From an uncultured Clostridia bacterium (GTDB taxonomy: Bacteria; Bacillota; Clostridia; Lachnospirales; Anaerotignaceae): a stretch of DNA of 64,000 bases. Where the stretch lies: positions 62,001 through 126,000 of the forward strand of contig CAJUNT010000002.1 of NCBI GenBank assembly GCA_910587735.1, given 5' to 3'. Under the pieces are notes generated by a model that was given only the letters and a program-made list of their open reading frames with translations, was not told the origin of the DNA and searched no databases. Made by a program: the position numbers and the translations under genes. Within the stretch, counting starts at the first letter, position 1; each line of letters opens with the position of its first letter. Of this stretch, positions 9,525 to 17,935 are shown one piece after another.

Positions 9525-9553
9525 AAGACAGTTTAGCAAAATGATGTTATAAT
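9525..9553 (+). promoter_or_regulatory. Probable promoter of the GHL10-type lipoprotein gene
   Basis: AAGACA (9525-9530, four of six matches to TTGACA), 17-base spacer and perfect TATAAT (9548-9553), about 50 bases before the start codon. Confidence 0.45.
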
Positions 9554-9603
9554 AAAAAAACAGCAGTAATATCAAACATATATAAAAAGAAAGGATTATG
9601 AAT

Positions 9604-11394
9604 ATGAAAAGTTTAAAAAAATGGCTTACCGTAGCATTAAGTATTTCATTGCTAAGCGCTTGCGCATTAGCACCACAAAAAGCAGAAGCACTAGAACAAT
9701 CAGATGATATGAGGGCTGTTTGGATTTCTACTGTTTATAGTGCAGATTATCCCTCTGTGCAAAATGATATGGAAAAACAAAAACAAGAATTTATAACAAA
9801 GTTAGATGAAATTAAAAATATGGGCTTAAATACTGTTGTAGTACAAGTACGCCCAAAATCAGATGCTTTTTATACATCCCAAATTAATCCTTGGTCAGAA
9901 ATATTGACAGGAACACAAGGAAAATATCCAGGATATGACCCTATGTTATTTATGATTGAAGAAACACATAAAAGAGGTATGGAATTTCATGCTTGGTTAA
10001 ATCCTTATAGAATTACAACAAGTGGCACAGATATGAACGTATTAGCAGAAAATCATCCAGCAAAATTACATACAGATTGGGTCATTTCACACAATAACGC
10101 TTTGTATTATGACCCAGCAAATGAACAGGTAAAGCAATATATTTGTGATACTGTTGAAGAAATTGTAAAAAATTATGATATAGATGCCATTCATTTTGAT
10201 GACTATTTTTATCCTAATGGCTATCCTTTGAATGAAGGAGAAACACAAGACGGACAGCAGGCGAATCAAAGAAGGGCAAATGTAAATGATATGATTAGAA
10301 GGGTACATGAAACAATACAATCTATTAAACCAGATGTTGCATTTGGTATAAGCCCTATGGGAATATGGAAAAATAAAGGCTCTGATGCAACTGGTTCTGA
10401 TACAAAAGGCGCAGAGGGATATTATAGTGTTTATGGTGATGTCAGAACATGGATACAAAATAGATATGTAGATTATATTGTGCCTCAAATTTATTGGTCA
10501 AGAGGCACAGAAGCAGCAGATTATGAAACATTGATAAAATGGTGGACAGAAGAAGTGAAAGGTACAAATGTAGATTTATACATAGGACAGGGAATTTATA
10601 AAGATGATGTTGCATCAGAAATAGGAGAAGAACTTTTATTAAATGAAAGATATGGTATACAAGGTAGTTTTTATTTTAGTTTGAGAGATTTGTTGGATAA
10701 CAGACAGAATTGTAAAGTTGCAGTTATGAATTATTATGCGCAAAAAGATGGTACAGGACAGCAAATACCAACACCACCAGAACAAAATACATCAACAGAA
10801 AATACCATACCAGAACAAAACAAACCAACAGAAACAATACCACCAGAACAAAATGAACAGAAACCAGAACAGAACCTGGAACAAAAACCAGAGCAACCAA
10901 CACTTTCAGACGCTCCAGTAGTATTTGACCCAGTAGAAACAAATGAGTCACAGGCACTTCCAAAACAAGAATATGCTATTGCAGCACAATCAAATGTGAT
11001 TATAGATGGAAAGCAAGTTGATTTTGATGCTTATGTTATAAATGATTTTAATTATTTTAAATTGAGAGATATTGCATATGCTATTAATGGAACAGAAAAG
11101 CAATTTGACACATTATGGAATGAAAAAGAAAGGGCAATCAATGTGCTTACAAATACACCTTATAGTGTAGCTGGGGGAGAAATGCAAAAAGGTGCAAATA
11201 AAAATAAAACAGCATTGCTTTCAGATGGAAAATTGTATTTTGATAATATAGAAAAGGCATTGACTGCTTATAATATAGACGGAAATACTTATTTTAAATT
11301 AAGAGATTTAGCAAAAGCACTTGATATTGGTATAGCATGGAATGAATCTTCTCAAACAATAGCAATAGAAACAAACAGCAGTTATACAGAATAA
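9604..11394 (+). CDS. GHL10 (glycoside-hydrolase-like, DUF187) lipoprotein with C-terminal copper-amine-oxidase-like domain
   Basis: 596-residue surface lipoprotein. The signal peptide ends in the lipobox LLSAC (Cys20). Residues about 35-370 are the family-10-like glycosidase fold (PF02638): MRAVWISTVY at the start, VVVQVRPKSDAFY, FHAWLNPYRI, IHFDDYFYP and VPQIYWSRG are typical blocks. Such proteins are thought to act on peptidoglycan or other glycans, but the catalytic mechanism is not established from sequence. Residues about 385-440 are a Pro/Gln/Asn-rich spacer with repeated PEQN units. Residues about 450-590 hold a copper-amine-oxidase-N-like domain with two FKLRD motifs. ATG 9604 fits AAAGGA better than ATG 9598. 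The protein is probably anchored to the membrane and crosses the wall through the flexible spacer. Confidence 0.85.
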   Translation: MKSLKKWLTVALSISLLSACALAPQKAEALEQSDDMRAVWISTVYSADYPSVQNDMEKQKQEFITKLDEIKNMGLNTVVVQVRPKSDAFYTSQINPWSEILTGTQGKYPGYDPMLFMIEETHKRGMEFHAWLNPYRITTSGTDMNVLAENHPAKLHTDWVISHNNALYYDPANEQVKQYICDTVEEIVKNYDIDAIHFDDYFYPNGYPLNEGETQDGQQANQRRANVNDMIRRVHETIQSIKPDVAFGISPMGIWKNKGSDATGSDTKGAEGYYSVYGDVRTWIQNRYVDYIVPQIYWSRGTEAADYETLIKWWTEEVKGTNVDLYIGQGIYKDDVASEIGEELLLNERYGIQGSFYFSLRDLLDNRQNCKVAVMNYYAQKDGTGQQIPTPPEQNTSTENTIPEQNKPTETIPPEQNEQKPEQNLEQKPEQPTLSDAPVVFDPVETNESQALPKQEYAIAAQSNVIIDGKQVDFDAYVINDFNYFKLRDIAYAINGTEKQFDTLWNEKERAINVLTNTPYSVAGGEMQKGANKNKTALLSDGKLYFDNIEKALTAYNIDGNTYFKLRDLAKALDIGIAWNESSQTIAIETNSSYTE

Positions 11395-11417
11395 CATTTT
11401 AATTTTGAGTAACAGGC

Positions 11418-11490
11418 AATGTGTGGATATGATTGAAAAAAATATCATTATCATTTATTTTGTAAATTTTATCTACACATTTGTTTTTTT
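11418..11490 (+). terminator. Probable terminator with long loop after the GHL10 gene
   Basis: AATGTGTGGAT (11418-11428) pairs with ATCTACACATT (11471-11481), and the loop contains a smaller ATGAT/ATCAT stem. A run of T follows at 11484-11490. Confidence 0.55.
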
Positions 11491-11520
11491 AACTATGCGG
11501 ATTGTAAGGGGTTATTGATT

Positions 11521-12768
11521 ATGGAAGAAAAAAAATTAAAAGAATTGGAACAACGTTCTTTTGAAAATGCAATGTATGTTTCAAAAACACCTTCAGAAGA
11601 AGCATCATTAACAATACAAAAAATATATGCCGTTTATAAAAATCAAGGTTTTGATTTTGCTATTATAAATGACAGCAGCATTATGAAATTTAATCATGAT
11701 AGATTAAAATTTTTAGAATTATTAGCAAATACTGATATTTCAGAGGTAGGAAATAAATTTGAAAAAAGACTTTCTGTACAAGAATATGAGTTTTTAAAAG
11801 CATATTTGGAATATGGTAAATACCATTTAGAGCATCAAATACCAGAAAGACAAAAGAAAAAATGTATGGACGTATCACCAAAACAGACCGCAGCATATCA
11901 TAGGCTTTGTCAAAATGTAATAGGACAGCAGGAAATGAAACATACATTATGTAAATTAGGTGCAGTATATCAATTTGCTAAAAAAAGAGAGGATTATCAT
12001 TTACCTACACCTCCTATACATAAGGTATTAGCATTTATAGGACCCCCTGGAACGGCAAAAACAACATCAGCAAGATATTTCGCAGAAATGATGATAGAGG
12101 AAGAATTACTTTCTGGAGGAAGCCTTGCCTATATTACAGGAACACAACTAAAAGCAAAATATGTTGGACAAACCTCTGATAAAGTACATCAAATATTTGA
12201 AACAAATGATATTATTATAATAGACGAGGCATATTCTCTTGTAAATTATAATGAAACAGAAAGGACAGACAATTTTTCACAAGAGGCATTAGCACAGCTT
12301 TGTATTGAGGTAGAAGAACATAGCCATGATAAATTGATTATATTTGCAGGATATGGTGGAGATATTAATGAAAAAAACAATAAAATGAAACGGTTTTTAG
12401 ATGAAAATCCTGGAATTGCCAGCAGAATTACATTTACTGTTCATTTTTCACCTTATACTGCAAAAGAAATGCTTGATATATTTGAAGTATTAGCAAATAA
12501 TGCAACATTTCGATTAGAAAAAGGCTGGGAAAATGTACTGTTACCATTTTTTGAGCAAAGAGTGAAAGATGAGAATTTCGGAAATGGTAGAGAAGCAAGA
12601 AGATTACTAGAGCATACTATGGCAGTTGCAGCAGAAAGATTTATGGAATGGCAAGAAAGTACAATATTTAAATCTCAAATAGTAAAAGAAAAAGAAGAAA
12701 GACAAAGACTATCACTATTAACCTGTGAAGATTTACAGACGGCAATACAGGAATTTATAAGAGGATAA
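11521..12768 (+). CDS. AAA+ ATPase of the CbxX/CfqX (SpoVK-like) type
   Basis: 415-residue cytoplasmic AAA+ protein. The N-terminal ~130 residues are helical and not recognised. The AAA+ module has Walker A GPPGTAKTT near residue 175, Walker B IIIIDEAYSL near 235, a sensor-1 region (LIIFAGYG) near 278 and a GNGREARRLLEHT box near 360 that matches the CbxX/CfqX/SpoVK C-terminal region. These proteins remodel partner proteins. In spore formers SpoVK acts in spore maturation, but the shared domain alone does not prove that role here. The ATG at 11521 is preceded by AAGGGG at a good distance; a TTG six bases earlier is possible. The gene stands alone between two terminators. Confidence 0.8.
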   Translation: MEEKKLKELEQRSFENAMYVSKTPSEEASLTIQKIYAVYKNQGFDFAIINDSSIMKFNHDRLKFLELLANTDISEVGNKFEKRLSVQEYEFLKAYLEYGKYHLEHQIPERQKKKCMDVSPKQTAAYHRLCQNVIGQQEMKHTLCKLGAVYQFAKKREDYHLPTPPIHKVLAFIGPPGTAKTTSARYFAEMMIEEELLSGGSLAYITGTQLKAKYVGQTSDKVHQIFETNDIIIIDEAYSLVNYNETERTDNFSQEALAQLCIEVEEHSHDKLIIFAGYGGDINEKNNKMKRFLDENPGIASRITFTVHFSPYTAKEMLDIFEVLANNATFRLEKGWENVLLPFFEQRVKDENFGNGREARRLLEHTMAVAAERFMEWQESTIFKSQIVKEKEERQRLSLLTCEDLQTAIQEFIRG

Positions 12769-12777
12769 TATAAAAAT

Positions 12778-12820
12778 AAAAAAGGCACTCATTATAAAAA
12801 ATAAATTGAGTGCCTTTTTG
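12778..12820. terminator. Bidirectional terminator between AAA+ gene and aroF
   Basis: Stem AAAAGGCACTCA / TTGAGTGCCTTTTT with an AT-rich loop, usable by both convergent genes. Confidence 0.85.
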
Positions 12821-13849
12821 TTATACATTGTCTGCCATATAAAGAAGTAATTCTTTTGTAGTATCCCAACCTATACAAGCATCTGTAATAGATTTTCCAT
12901 ATACATGACCATCTGTTTTTTGATTTCCTTCTTCAATAAAACTTTCAATCATAACACCTTTTACCATATTATGAAGTTCTTTGTTTAATTTTCTATTGTG
13001 CAGAATTTCAGATACAATTCTTGGCTGTTCATAATATATTTTTTTAGAATTTGCATGATTTGCATCTACTATTACACAAGGATTGATTAAACCATGTTTT
13101 TGATAAAGTTCATGCACTAATATCATATCCTCATAATGATAATTAGGTATATTTTGTCCATGTTTGTTGACAGAACCACGTAATATTGCGTGTGCATAAG
13201 GATTTCCTGTTGTAGAAACTTCATTTTTACGATACATAAATGTATGGCTTGATTGTGCTGCATGAATGGAATTTAACATAACAGTATAATCTCCACTTGT
13301 TGGATTTTTCATGCCTACAGGCACATCAATACCGCTAGAAACAAGACGATGTTGTTGATTTTCAACAGAACGTGCGCCAATAGCAATATAGGAAAGCATA
13401 TCAGATACATAGGGTAAATTTTCTGGATAAAGCATTTCATCAGCCGCTGTTAAATGAGATTCTTCAATCGCTTTGATATGCATTTTTCTGAGTGCCTCAA
13501 TACCTTTTAGTATATTTGCACCCTTTTCAGGGTCTGGTTGGTGAAGCATACCTTTATAACCTTCTCCAGTTGTTCTTGGTTTGTTGGTATAAATACGAGG
13601 AACAATGAATAATTTCTCTTTTACATCATCATTCAACTTTGCCAAACGAGTAACATAATCACAAACAGCATTTTCATCACTTGCCGAGCAAGGACCAACA
13701 ATAACAATAAATTTATCTTCTTTACCTTCTAATATTAATTTCATTTCTTGGTCACGCTGTTTTTTAATTTCTTGTAATTTTGGTGACATTGATACTTTTT
13801 CTAACATTTCCTCTGGACAAGGAATATTTTGCACTACTTTGAAACTCAT
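12821..13849 (-). CDS. aroF: 3-deoxy-7-phosphoheptulonate synthase (DAHP synthase, type I AroFGH-like)
   Basis: 342-residue enzyme that condenses phosphoenolpyruvate and erythrose 4-phosphate, the first step of aromatic amino acid synthesis. It belongs to the AroFGH-like type I class: VGPCSASD near residue 50, PRIYTNKPRTTGEGYKGM near 85, GARSVENQQHR near 155 and PVGMKNPTSGD near 175, with DANHANSKK near 265 for metal and substrate binding. The length is close to the enterobacterial enzymes. Feedback specificity (Phe, Tyr or Trp) cannot be read reliably. The ATG is preceded by AAAGGA. It lies divergent from T-box-controlled trpS. Confidence 0.95.
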   Translation of the reverse strand: MSFKVVQNIPCPEEMLEKVSMSPKLQEIKKQRDQEMKLILEGKEDKFIVIVGPCSASDENAVCDYVTRLAKLNDDVKEKLFIVPRIYTNKPRTTGEGYKGMLHQPDPEKGANILKGIEALRKMHIKAIEESHLTAADEMLYPENLPYVSDMLSYIAIGARSVENQQHRLVSSGIDVPVGMKNPTSGDYTVMLNSIHAAQSSHTFMYRKNEVSTTGNPYAHAILRGSVNKHGQNIPNYHYEDMILVHELYQKHGLINPCVIVDANHANSKKIYYEQPRIVSEILHNRKLNKELHNMVKGVMIESFIEEGNQKTDGHVYGKSITDACIGWDTTKELLLYMADNV

Positions 13850-14029
13850 AATAAGCCAATCCTTTCAATATTTGTTTATACTATTTTTACGATTGAAAAA
13901 AGTATATAAAATAATAAATTAAAATAATCAATAATTGCATTTTATATCATAGTAAAATTTATATTATTTTGCAATAGATTTTGCTGTAATGCACCATGCA
14001 TATTCTATTTAAAATATTTGCAATTATTA

Positions 14030-14057
14030 TTGACAAATATCAAAAAATGATTAAAAT
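14030..14057 (+). promoter_or_regulatory. Promoter of the trpS T-box transcript
   Basis: TTGACA (14030-14035), 16-base spacer, TAAAAT (14052-14057), just upstream of the T-box leader. Confidence 0.6.
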
Positions 14058-14086
14058 AAATGTTAATAGTATAAAAATAAAACGTT

Positions 14087-14349
14087 GACCAAGAGTAAGT
14101 ACACAATAAATACTGATTTCAGAAAATTGGTGTTTGATGCAAACCAATACAGTTTTATTGTTGGAATGGACTTGTGAGTAGAAACAGAAATTTTTGAAAA
14201 AGTATGTAACTCGGGTTCTCCCGTTATAGAGTATACTGTATATTTGTACAGTAAAAGAGCGTTATTTTAATATAACGAATTGAGGTGGCACCACGTAGTC
14301 AATATTACGTCCTCTATATGCTAATATAGTATATAGAGGTTTTTTTATT
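14087..14349 (+). promoter_or_regulatory. T-box riboswitch with Trp (UGG) specifier, controlling trpS
   Basis: The T-box sequence GAGGTGGCACCACG lies at 14282-14295 and is followed by a terminator stem (CCTCTATAT at 14311-14319 pairing with ATATAGAGG, then a T tract to 14347). In stem I the 3' strand of the specifier loop reads GAA TGG A: the GAA block is at 14164-14166 and the specifier codon UGG at 14167-14169, followed by the usual purine. The lower helix pairs CACAA with TTGTG. Uncharged tRNA-Trp should stabilise the antiterminator and allow trpS transcription. Specifier and downstream gene agree. Confidence 0.92.
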
Positions 14350-14386
14350 TTAATATTATTTTGGGAAAAAAGGAGAGAAAATAATT

Positions 14387-15391
14387 ATGGTAGAACAGAA
14401 AAAAATTATATTTAGTGGTATGCAGCCATCTGGGCTGATTACATTGGGCAATTATTTAGGAGCATTAAATAACTGGACAAAATTGCAGGACGATTATAAT
14501 TGTTTGTATTGTATTGTAGATATGCACGCTATTACAATACGTCAAGACCCTGTGAAATTGAGAAAACAGGCAAAAGAATTATTATTGCAATATCTTGCTG
14601 TAGGATTAGACCCTGAAAAAAGTATATTATATTATCAATCTCATGTACCACAGCACGCAGAATTAGGTTGGATATTAAATTGCTATACCTATATGGGAGA
14701 ATTAAATAGAATGACACAATTTAAAGAGAAGTCACTTTCTCATGCAGATAATATTAATGCAGGATTGTTTACTTATCCTGTACTTATGGCAGCAGATATA
14801 TTATTATATCAAACGGATTTAGTGCCAGTAGGAGAAGACCAAAGACAGCATTTGGAAATTACAAGAGATATTGCAATGCGTTTTAATGGTATTTATGGTG
14901 ATGTGTTTAAAATGCCAGAGGGATATATTGGAAAAGTTGGCGCAAGAATTATGGCTTTGCAAGAGCCTACTAAAAAAATGTCAAAATCTGATGAAAATAA
15001 AAACAATACCATTGCATTATTAGACGAACCAGCAGTCATTATGAATAAAATTAAAAGAGCTATGACAGATTCTGATAATGAAGTGCGCTACAGTGAAGAT
15101 AAGCCAGGTATTCGGAATTTAATTGATATTTATTGTGCTGTAACATCAAAAAGTATACAAGAAGCAGAAAAGGAATTTGCAAATACAGGTTATGGCACAT
15201 TTAAAAAAGCAGTAGGAGAAGCTGTTGTGGCAAATTTAGAACCGATACAACAAAAAGTAAAAGAATTGGAAAAAAATCAAGATTATATTAATGATGTAAT
15301 AAAACAAGGTGCAGAAAAAGCATCTGTATTGGCACAAAGAACATTACAAAAAGTACAGAAAAAAATAGGATTCCCTACAAGAGTATTGTAA
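14387..15391 (+). CDS. trpS: Tryptophan--tRNA ligase
   Basis: 334-residue class I synthetase of normal bacterial length. It activates tryptophan and charges tRNA-Trp in the cytoplasm. The N-terminus FSGMQPSGLITLGNYLGAL carries the HIGH-like signature (TLGN). QTDLVPVGEDQRQHLEITRD is the Trp-binding/dimer block, and KKMSKSDENKNN near residue 200 is the KMSKS loop. The start is an ATG after AAGGAGAG. Expression is controlled by the T-box with a UGG specifier directly upstream. A long hairpin terminator follows. Confidence 0.97.
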   Translation: MVEQKKIIFSGMQPSGLITLGNYLGALNNWTKLQDDYNCLYCIVDMHAITIRQDPVKLRKQAKELLLQYLAVGLDPEKSILYYQSHVPQHAELGWILNCYTYMGELNRMTQFKEKSLSHADNINAGLFTYPVLMAADILLYQTDLVPVGEDQRQHLEITRDIAMRFNGIYGDVFKMPEGYIGKVGARIMALQEPTKKMSKSDENKNNTIALLDEPAVIMNKIKRAMTDSDNEVRYSEDKPGIRNLIDIYCAVTSKSIQEAEKEFANTGYGTFKKAVGEAVVANLEPIQQKVKELEKNQDYINDVIKQGAEKASVLAQRTLQKVQKKIGFPTRVL

Positions 15392-15467
15392 TATTACTAT
15401 TAAGTTTTATCAATATTAGCCGATAGTAATAATAACAAAAATAATAAAAATAAATAGTGTGACATCG

Positions 15468-15517
15468 GGCTTATGAAATAAAGTACAAATGTACTTTTAT
15501 TTTATGAGCCTTTTTTT
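15468..15517 (+). terminator. Long-stem terminator after trpS
   Basis: GGCTTATGAAATAAAGTAC pairs, with few mismatches, with GTACTTTTATTTTATGAGCC around an AAAT loop, followed by seven T. Confidence 0.85.
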
Positions 15518-15539
15518 GTCAAAAAAAGGAGGTAATATT

Positions 15540-16736
15540 ATGAAAATTATAGGAAAACAAAATGAAGCTATTGTGTATGGAGATAATATAGAAGATTCTG
15601 CAATAGAACAAATACAGATATTATGTAACCAAGCATTTGCAAGTGGCAGTAAAATACGTATTATGCCAGATGTGCATACAGGAGCAGGCTGTACAATAGG
15701 CATGACAATGACAATAACAGATAAAGTTGTACCCAATATTGTGGGTGTAGATATTGGCTGTGGTATGTATACTGTTTGTTTGGGAAAAATAGATATTGAT
15801 TTTGAAAAATTAGATACTATTGTGCATGGTATTCCTTCAGGTAAAAATGTATGGGAAGGCAGACAAAAGAAATTTGATTTAACAGTATTAAATTGTTATA
15901 GAAATTTAAAAGATACCAAAAGAATTGCAAAAAGTATTGGAACATTAGGAGGAGGCAACCACTTTATAGAAATAGAAAAAACACAGCAAGATGTAAAATA
16001 TATGATAATACATACAGGTAGCCGTAATTTAGGAAAACAGGTAGCAAATTATTATCAAGATATGGCGATAGACTTACAGAAAGGAAAACAAGAATATTTT
16101 CAAAAAAAAGATGAAATGATAGCACAATATAAAGCAGAAGGCAGAAGAAAAGAATTACAACAAGCATTGAAAACGATTGTATGGACACAAAAGAAATTAG
16201 AAATACCAGAGGAATTATGCTTTTTATATGGTGAATATATGGAGCAGTATCTGCATGATATTGCAATTTGTCAGCAATTTGCAAAAGAAAACAGAGAACT
16301 CATTGCACAAAAAATTATGGGAGCTATGTCATGGGAGCCACAAGAAGTATTTCATACAATACATAATTATATTGATGTAGAAGAAAATATTGTTAGAAAA
16401 GGTGCAATTTCTGCAAAAAAAGGCGAAAAAGTTTTAATTCCTATTAACATGAAAGATGGTAGTATATTAGCGATAGGTAAGGGAAATGCAGAATGGAATT
16501 ATTCTGCTCCTCATGGTGCAGGTAGACTTTACAGCAGAAGCCAAGCAAAAGAACAGTTTACATTACAACAGTATCAAAAAGAAATGGAAGGTGTTTACTC
16601 CACTTGTGTAACTGAAAAAACACTTGATGAATCTCCTATGGCTTATAAAAAATTAGAAGATATTGTAAATGCGGTACAGCAGACAGTAGATGTTGTGGAA
16701 GTAATGAAACCAATATATAATTTTAAAGCAGAATAA
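15540..16736 (+). CDS. rtcB: RtcB-family RNA ligase
   Basis: 398-residue RtcB homologue. The family joins RNA 2',3'-cyclic or 3'-phosphate ends to 5'-OH ends, using GTP and Mn2+ through a guanylylated histidine. Visible motifs: PDVHTGAGCTIG near residue 40, VGVDIGCGM near 70 (metal-binding Asp and Cys), GTLGGGNHFIEI near 133, IHTGSRNLGK near 155, and SAPHGAGRLYSRSQA near 322, where His is expected to be the guanylylated residue. The ATG at 15540 sits 8 bases after AAAGGAGG. Upstream ATGs in the same frame lie inside the trpS terminator and were rejected. In bacteria RtcB is linked to RNA repair after ribotoxin damage. An RNA 2'-phosphotransferase gene (kptA) follows 1.2 kb downstream. Confidence 0.95.
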   Translation: MKIIGKQNEAIVYGDNIEDSAIEQIQILCNQAFASGSKIRIMPDVHTGAGCTIGMTMTITDKVVPNIVGVDIGCGMYTVCLGKIDIDFEKLDTIVHGIPSGKNVWEGRQKKFDLTVLNCYRNLKDTKRIAKSIGTLGGGNHFIEIEKTQQDVKYMIIHTGSRNLGKQVANYYQDMAIDLQKGKQEYFQKKDEMIAQYKAEGRRKELQQALKTIVWTQKKLEIPEELCFLYGEYMEQYLHDIAICQQFAKENRELIAQKIMGAMSWEPQEVFHTIHNYIDVEENIVRKGAISAKKGEKVLIPINMKDGSILAIGKGNAEWNYSAPHGAGRLYSRSQAKEQFTLQQYQKEMEGVYSTCVTEKTLDESPMAYKKLEDIVNAVQQTVDVVEVMKPIYNFKAE

Positions 16737-16825
16737 TATGCATATTTAATATAGAATAAAAAGTATTGAAAATATATAAAGTATTTATTTACACAAAATA
16801 TATCATGAAAAAAATAAAAAATGTG

Positions 16826-17100
16826 TCCAAAAAGAGTAATTTTAAAAGTAATTTTTATTTCTGTTCGTTATCAGGAAAATGAAGTTTTCCATAAAAGTTT
16901 TTGCATTGTTTTTTTTAAAAAGCAAGTGGGGTTTGGAGCAAAGCTCCAAGGCTTTAACAGAAAAATATTGTTTTATTTGCGGACATTGCCTCTGCACCCC
17001 ACAAACTTTATCTTTTGCAAACGCAATTATTTCATTATTTAGAAAGCAACGCTCTCAAAGTTTTAAATATTTGTTTAGCTACCCCAATAAAAAGTATATG
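16826..17100 (+). repeat. Dispersed intergenic repeat, copy A
   Basis: Shares roughly 85% of bases (counted by eye) with copy B over the first ~90 bases, and then interrupted blocks. Contains a hairpin TTGGAGC (16933-16939), loop AAA, GCTCCAA (16943-16949) inside an outer pairing GTGGGGT (16926-16932) with ACCCCAC (16996-17002), followed by the shared tail ACAAACTTT. Short open frames across it are not convincing genes. Confidence 0.7.
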
Positions 17101-17197
17101 TTGCAAAAAAAGTAATAGTATTGTATAATTAAACGATATTTATAATGATAAAAATAAAAGCAAATATTGCTTTTTACATATTATAAATTATTACAAT

Positions 17198-17243
17198 AGA
17201 GATGTTCCTTGCATAACCATCTCAAGAATAAAAAACAGGGAGG
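17198..17243 (+). promoter_or_regulatory. preQ1-I-type riboswitch before queT
   Basis: P1 stem GAGATG (17199-17204) with CATCTC (17218-17223), a C-rich loop, an A-rich tail (17224-17235) and a pseudoknot in which loop bases CCTTG can pair with CAGGG (17236-17240) of the tail. The 3' part of that pairing overlaps the ribosome binding site GGGAGG of queT, so ligand binding should block translation. This layout is that of the class I preQ1 aptamer, and the downstream gene is a queuosine-precursor transporter. Confidence 0.8.
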
Positions 17244-17253
17244 AAATTTTATT

Positions 17254-17772
17254 ATGAAACAAACAGCAGAATTAAGTAAATTATCTAAGAAAAAAATTAC
17301 AACAAGAGCAATTGCTTTTACAGGTATTATTGCGGCAACATATGCTGTTACAACACTTGCTATAGCACCCCTAAGCTTTGGAGCGATACAGCTTCGTTTT
17401 TCAGAAGTACTCGTATTGCTTGCATTTATTGATGCAGGATTTGCTCCAGGATTAATATTAGGCTGTGTGATTGCGAATGCTTTTAGCCCTATGGGTATGG
17501 TAGATGTTGTATTTGGTACAGCTTGTACCACGGTAGCATTAATTGGCATTACAAAATCCAAAAATCTTTTTATAGCAACATTATGGCCAACTATTTGCAA
17601 TGCATTTATAGGAGTAGAATTATATATTATGTTAGGATTGCCTTTGTTTTTTTCCATGGCAACAGTTGCATTAGGAGAATTTGCTGTAGTGACTTGTATA
17701 GGCTATCCTTTATTTAAATACATATTAAATAATCAAAGATTAGTGGAACAATTAAAAATAAAACAGTATTAA
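17254..17772 (+). CDS. queT: Queuosine precursor transporter, QueT family
   Basis: 172-residue membrane protein of the QueT family (PF06177), about five to six hydrophobic segments, expected to be the substrate-binding S component of an ECF transporter for queuine or a 7-deazaguanine precursor. The family blocks seen are RAIAFTGIIAATYAVTTLA, the conserved GAIQLRFSEVLVLLAFID near residue 50 and GCVIANAFSPMGMVDVVFGT near 85. The ATG at 17254 lies 10 bases after GGGAGG, which is masked by the preQ1 aptamer, so import is probably repressed when preQ1 is plentiful. The ECF energy-coupling subunits are not in the window. Confidence 0.92.
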   Translation: MKQTAELSKLSKKKITTRAIAFTGIIAATYAVTTLAIAPLSFGAIQLRFSEVLVLLAFIDAGFAPGLILGCVIANAFSPMGMVDVVFGTACTTVALIGITKSKNLFIATLWPTICNAFIGVELYIMLGLPLFFSMATVALGEFAVVTCIGYPLFKYILNNQRLVEQLKIKQY

Positions 17773-17776
17773 TGTA

Positions 17777-17808
17777 AAAAGGGCAGAATATTTTTCTGCT
17801 CTTTTTTA
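17777..17808 (+). terminator. Terminator after queT
   Basis: Stem AAAAGGGCAGAA / TTCTGCTCTTTT with loop TATTT and a T tract. Confidence 0.85.
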
Positions 17809-17935
17809 GAAATGAGCAAAACTCAAAAGACAAAAGCCTATCTCAAAATATGAAATGAATCAGGTTAAGCAATATGCTTAATAGATTTAATGCTGCAATA
17901 AAAGCATTTAGACTTAGTGATGAGGAGTGACAACA

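Noticed and set aside
10760..10915. Tandem DNA repeats as a CRISPR or minisatellite
   Set aside because: The repeats encode the PEQN spacer of the GHL10 lipoprotein in frame and vary in length; they are coding low complexity.
12000..12768. Calling the AAA+ gene spoVK
   Set aside because: The shared CbxX/CfqX domain is not enough, and there is no sporulation gene context nearby.
14205..14235. tRNA-like CGGGTTCTCCCG segment
   Set aside because: It lies in the middle of the T-box leader and no cloverleaf can be completed around it.
16821..17115. Two overlapping open frames of 73 and 78 codons
   Set aside because: They fall inside dispersed repeat copy A and are not preserved as frames in copy B.
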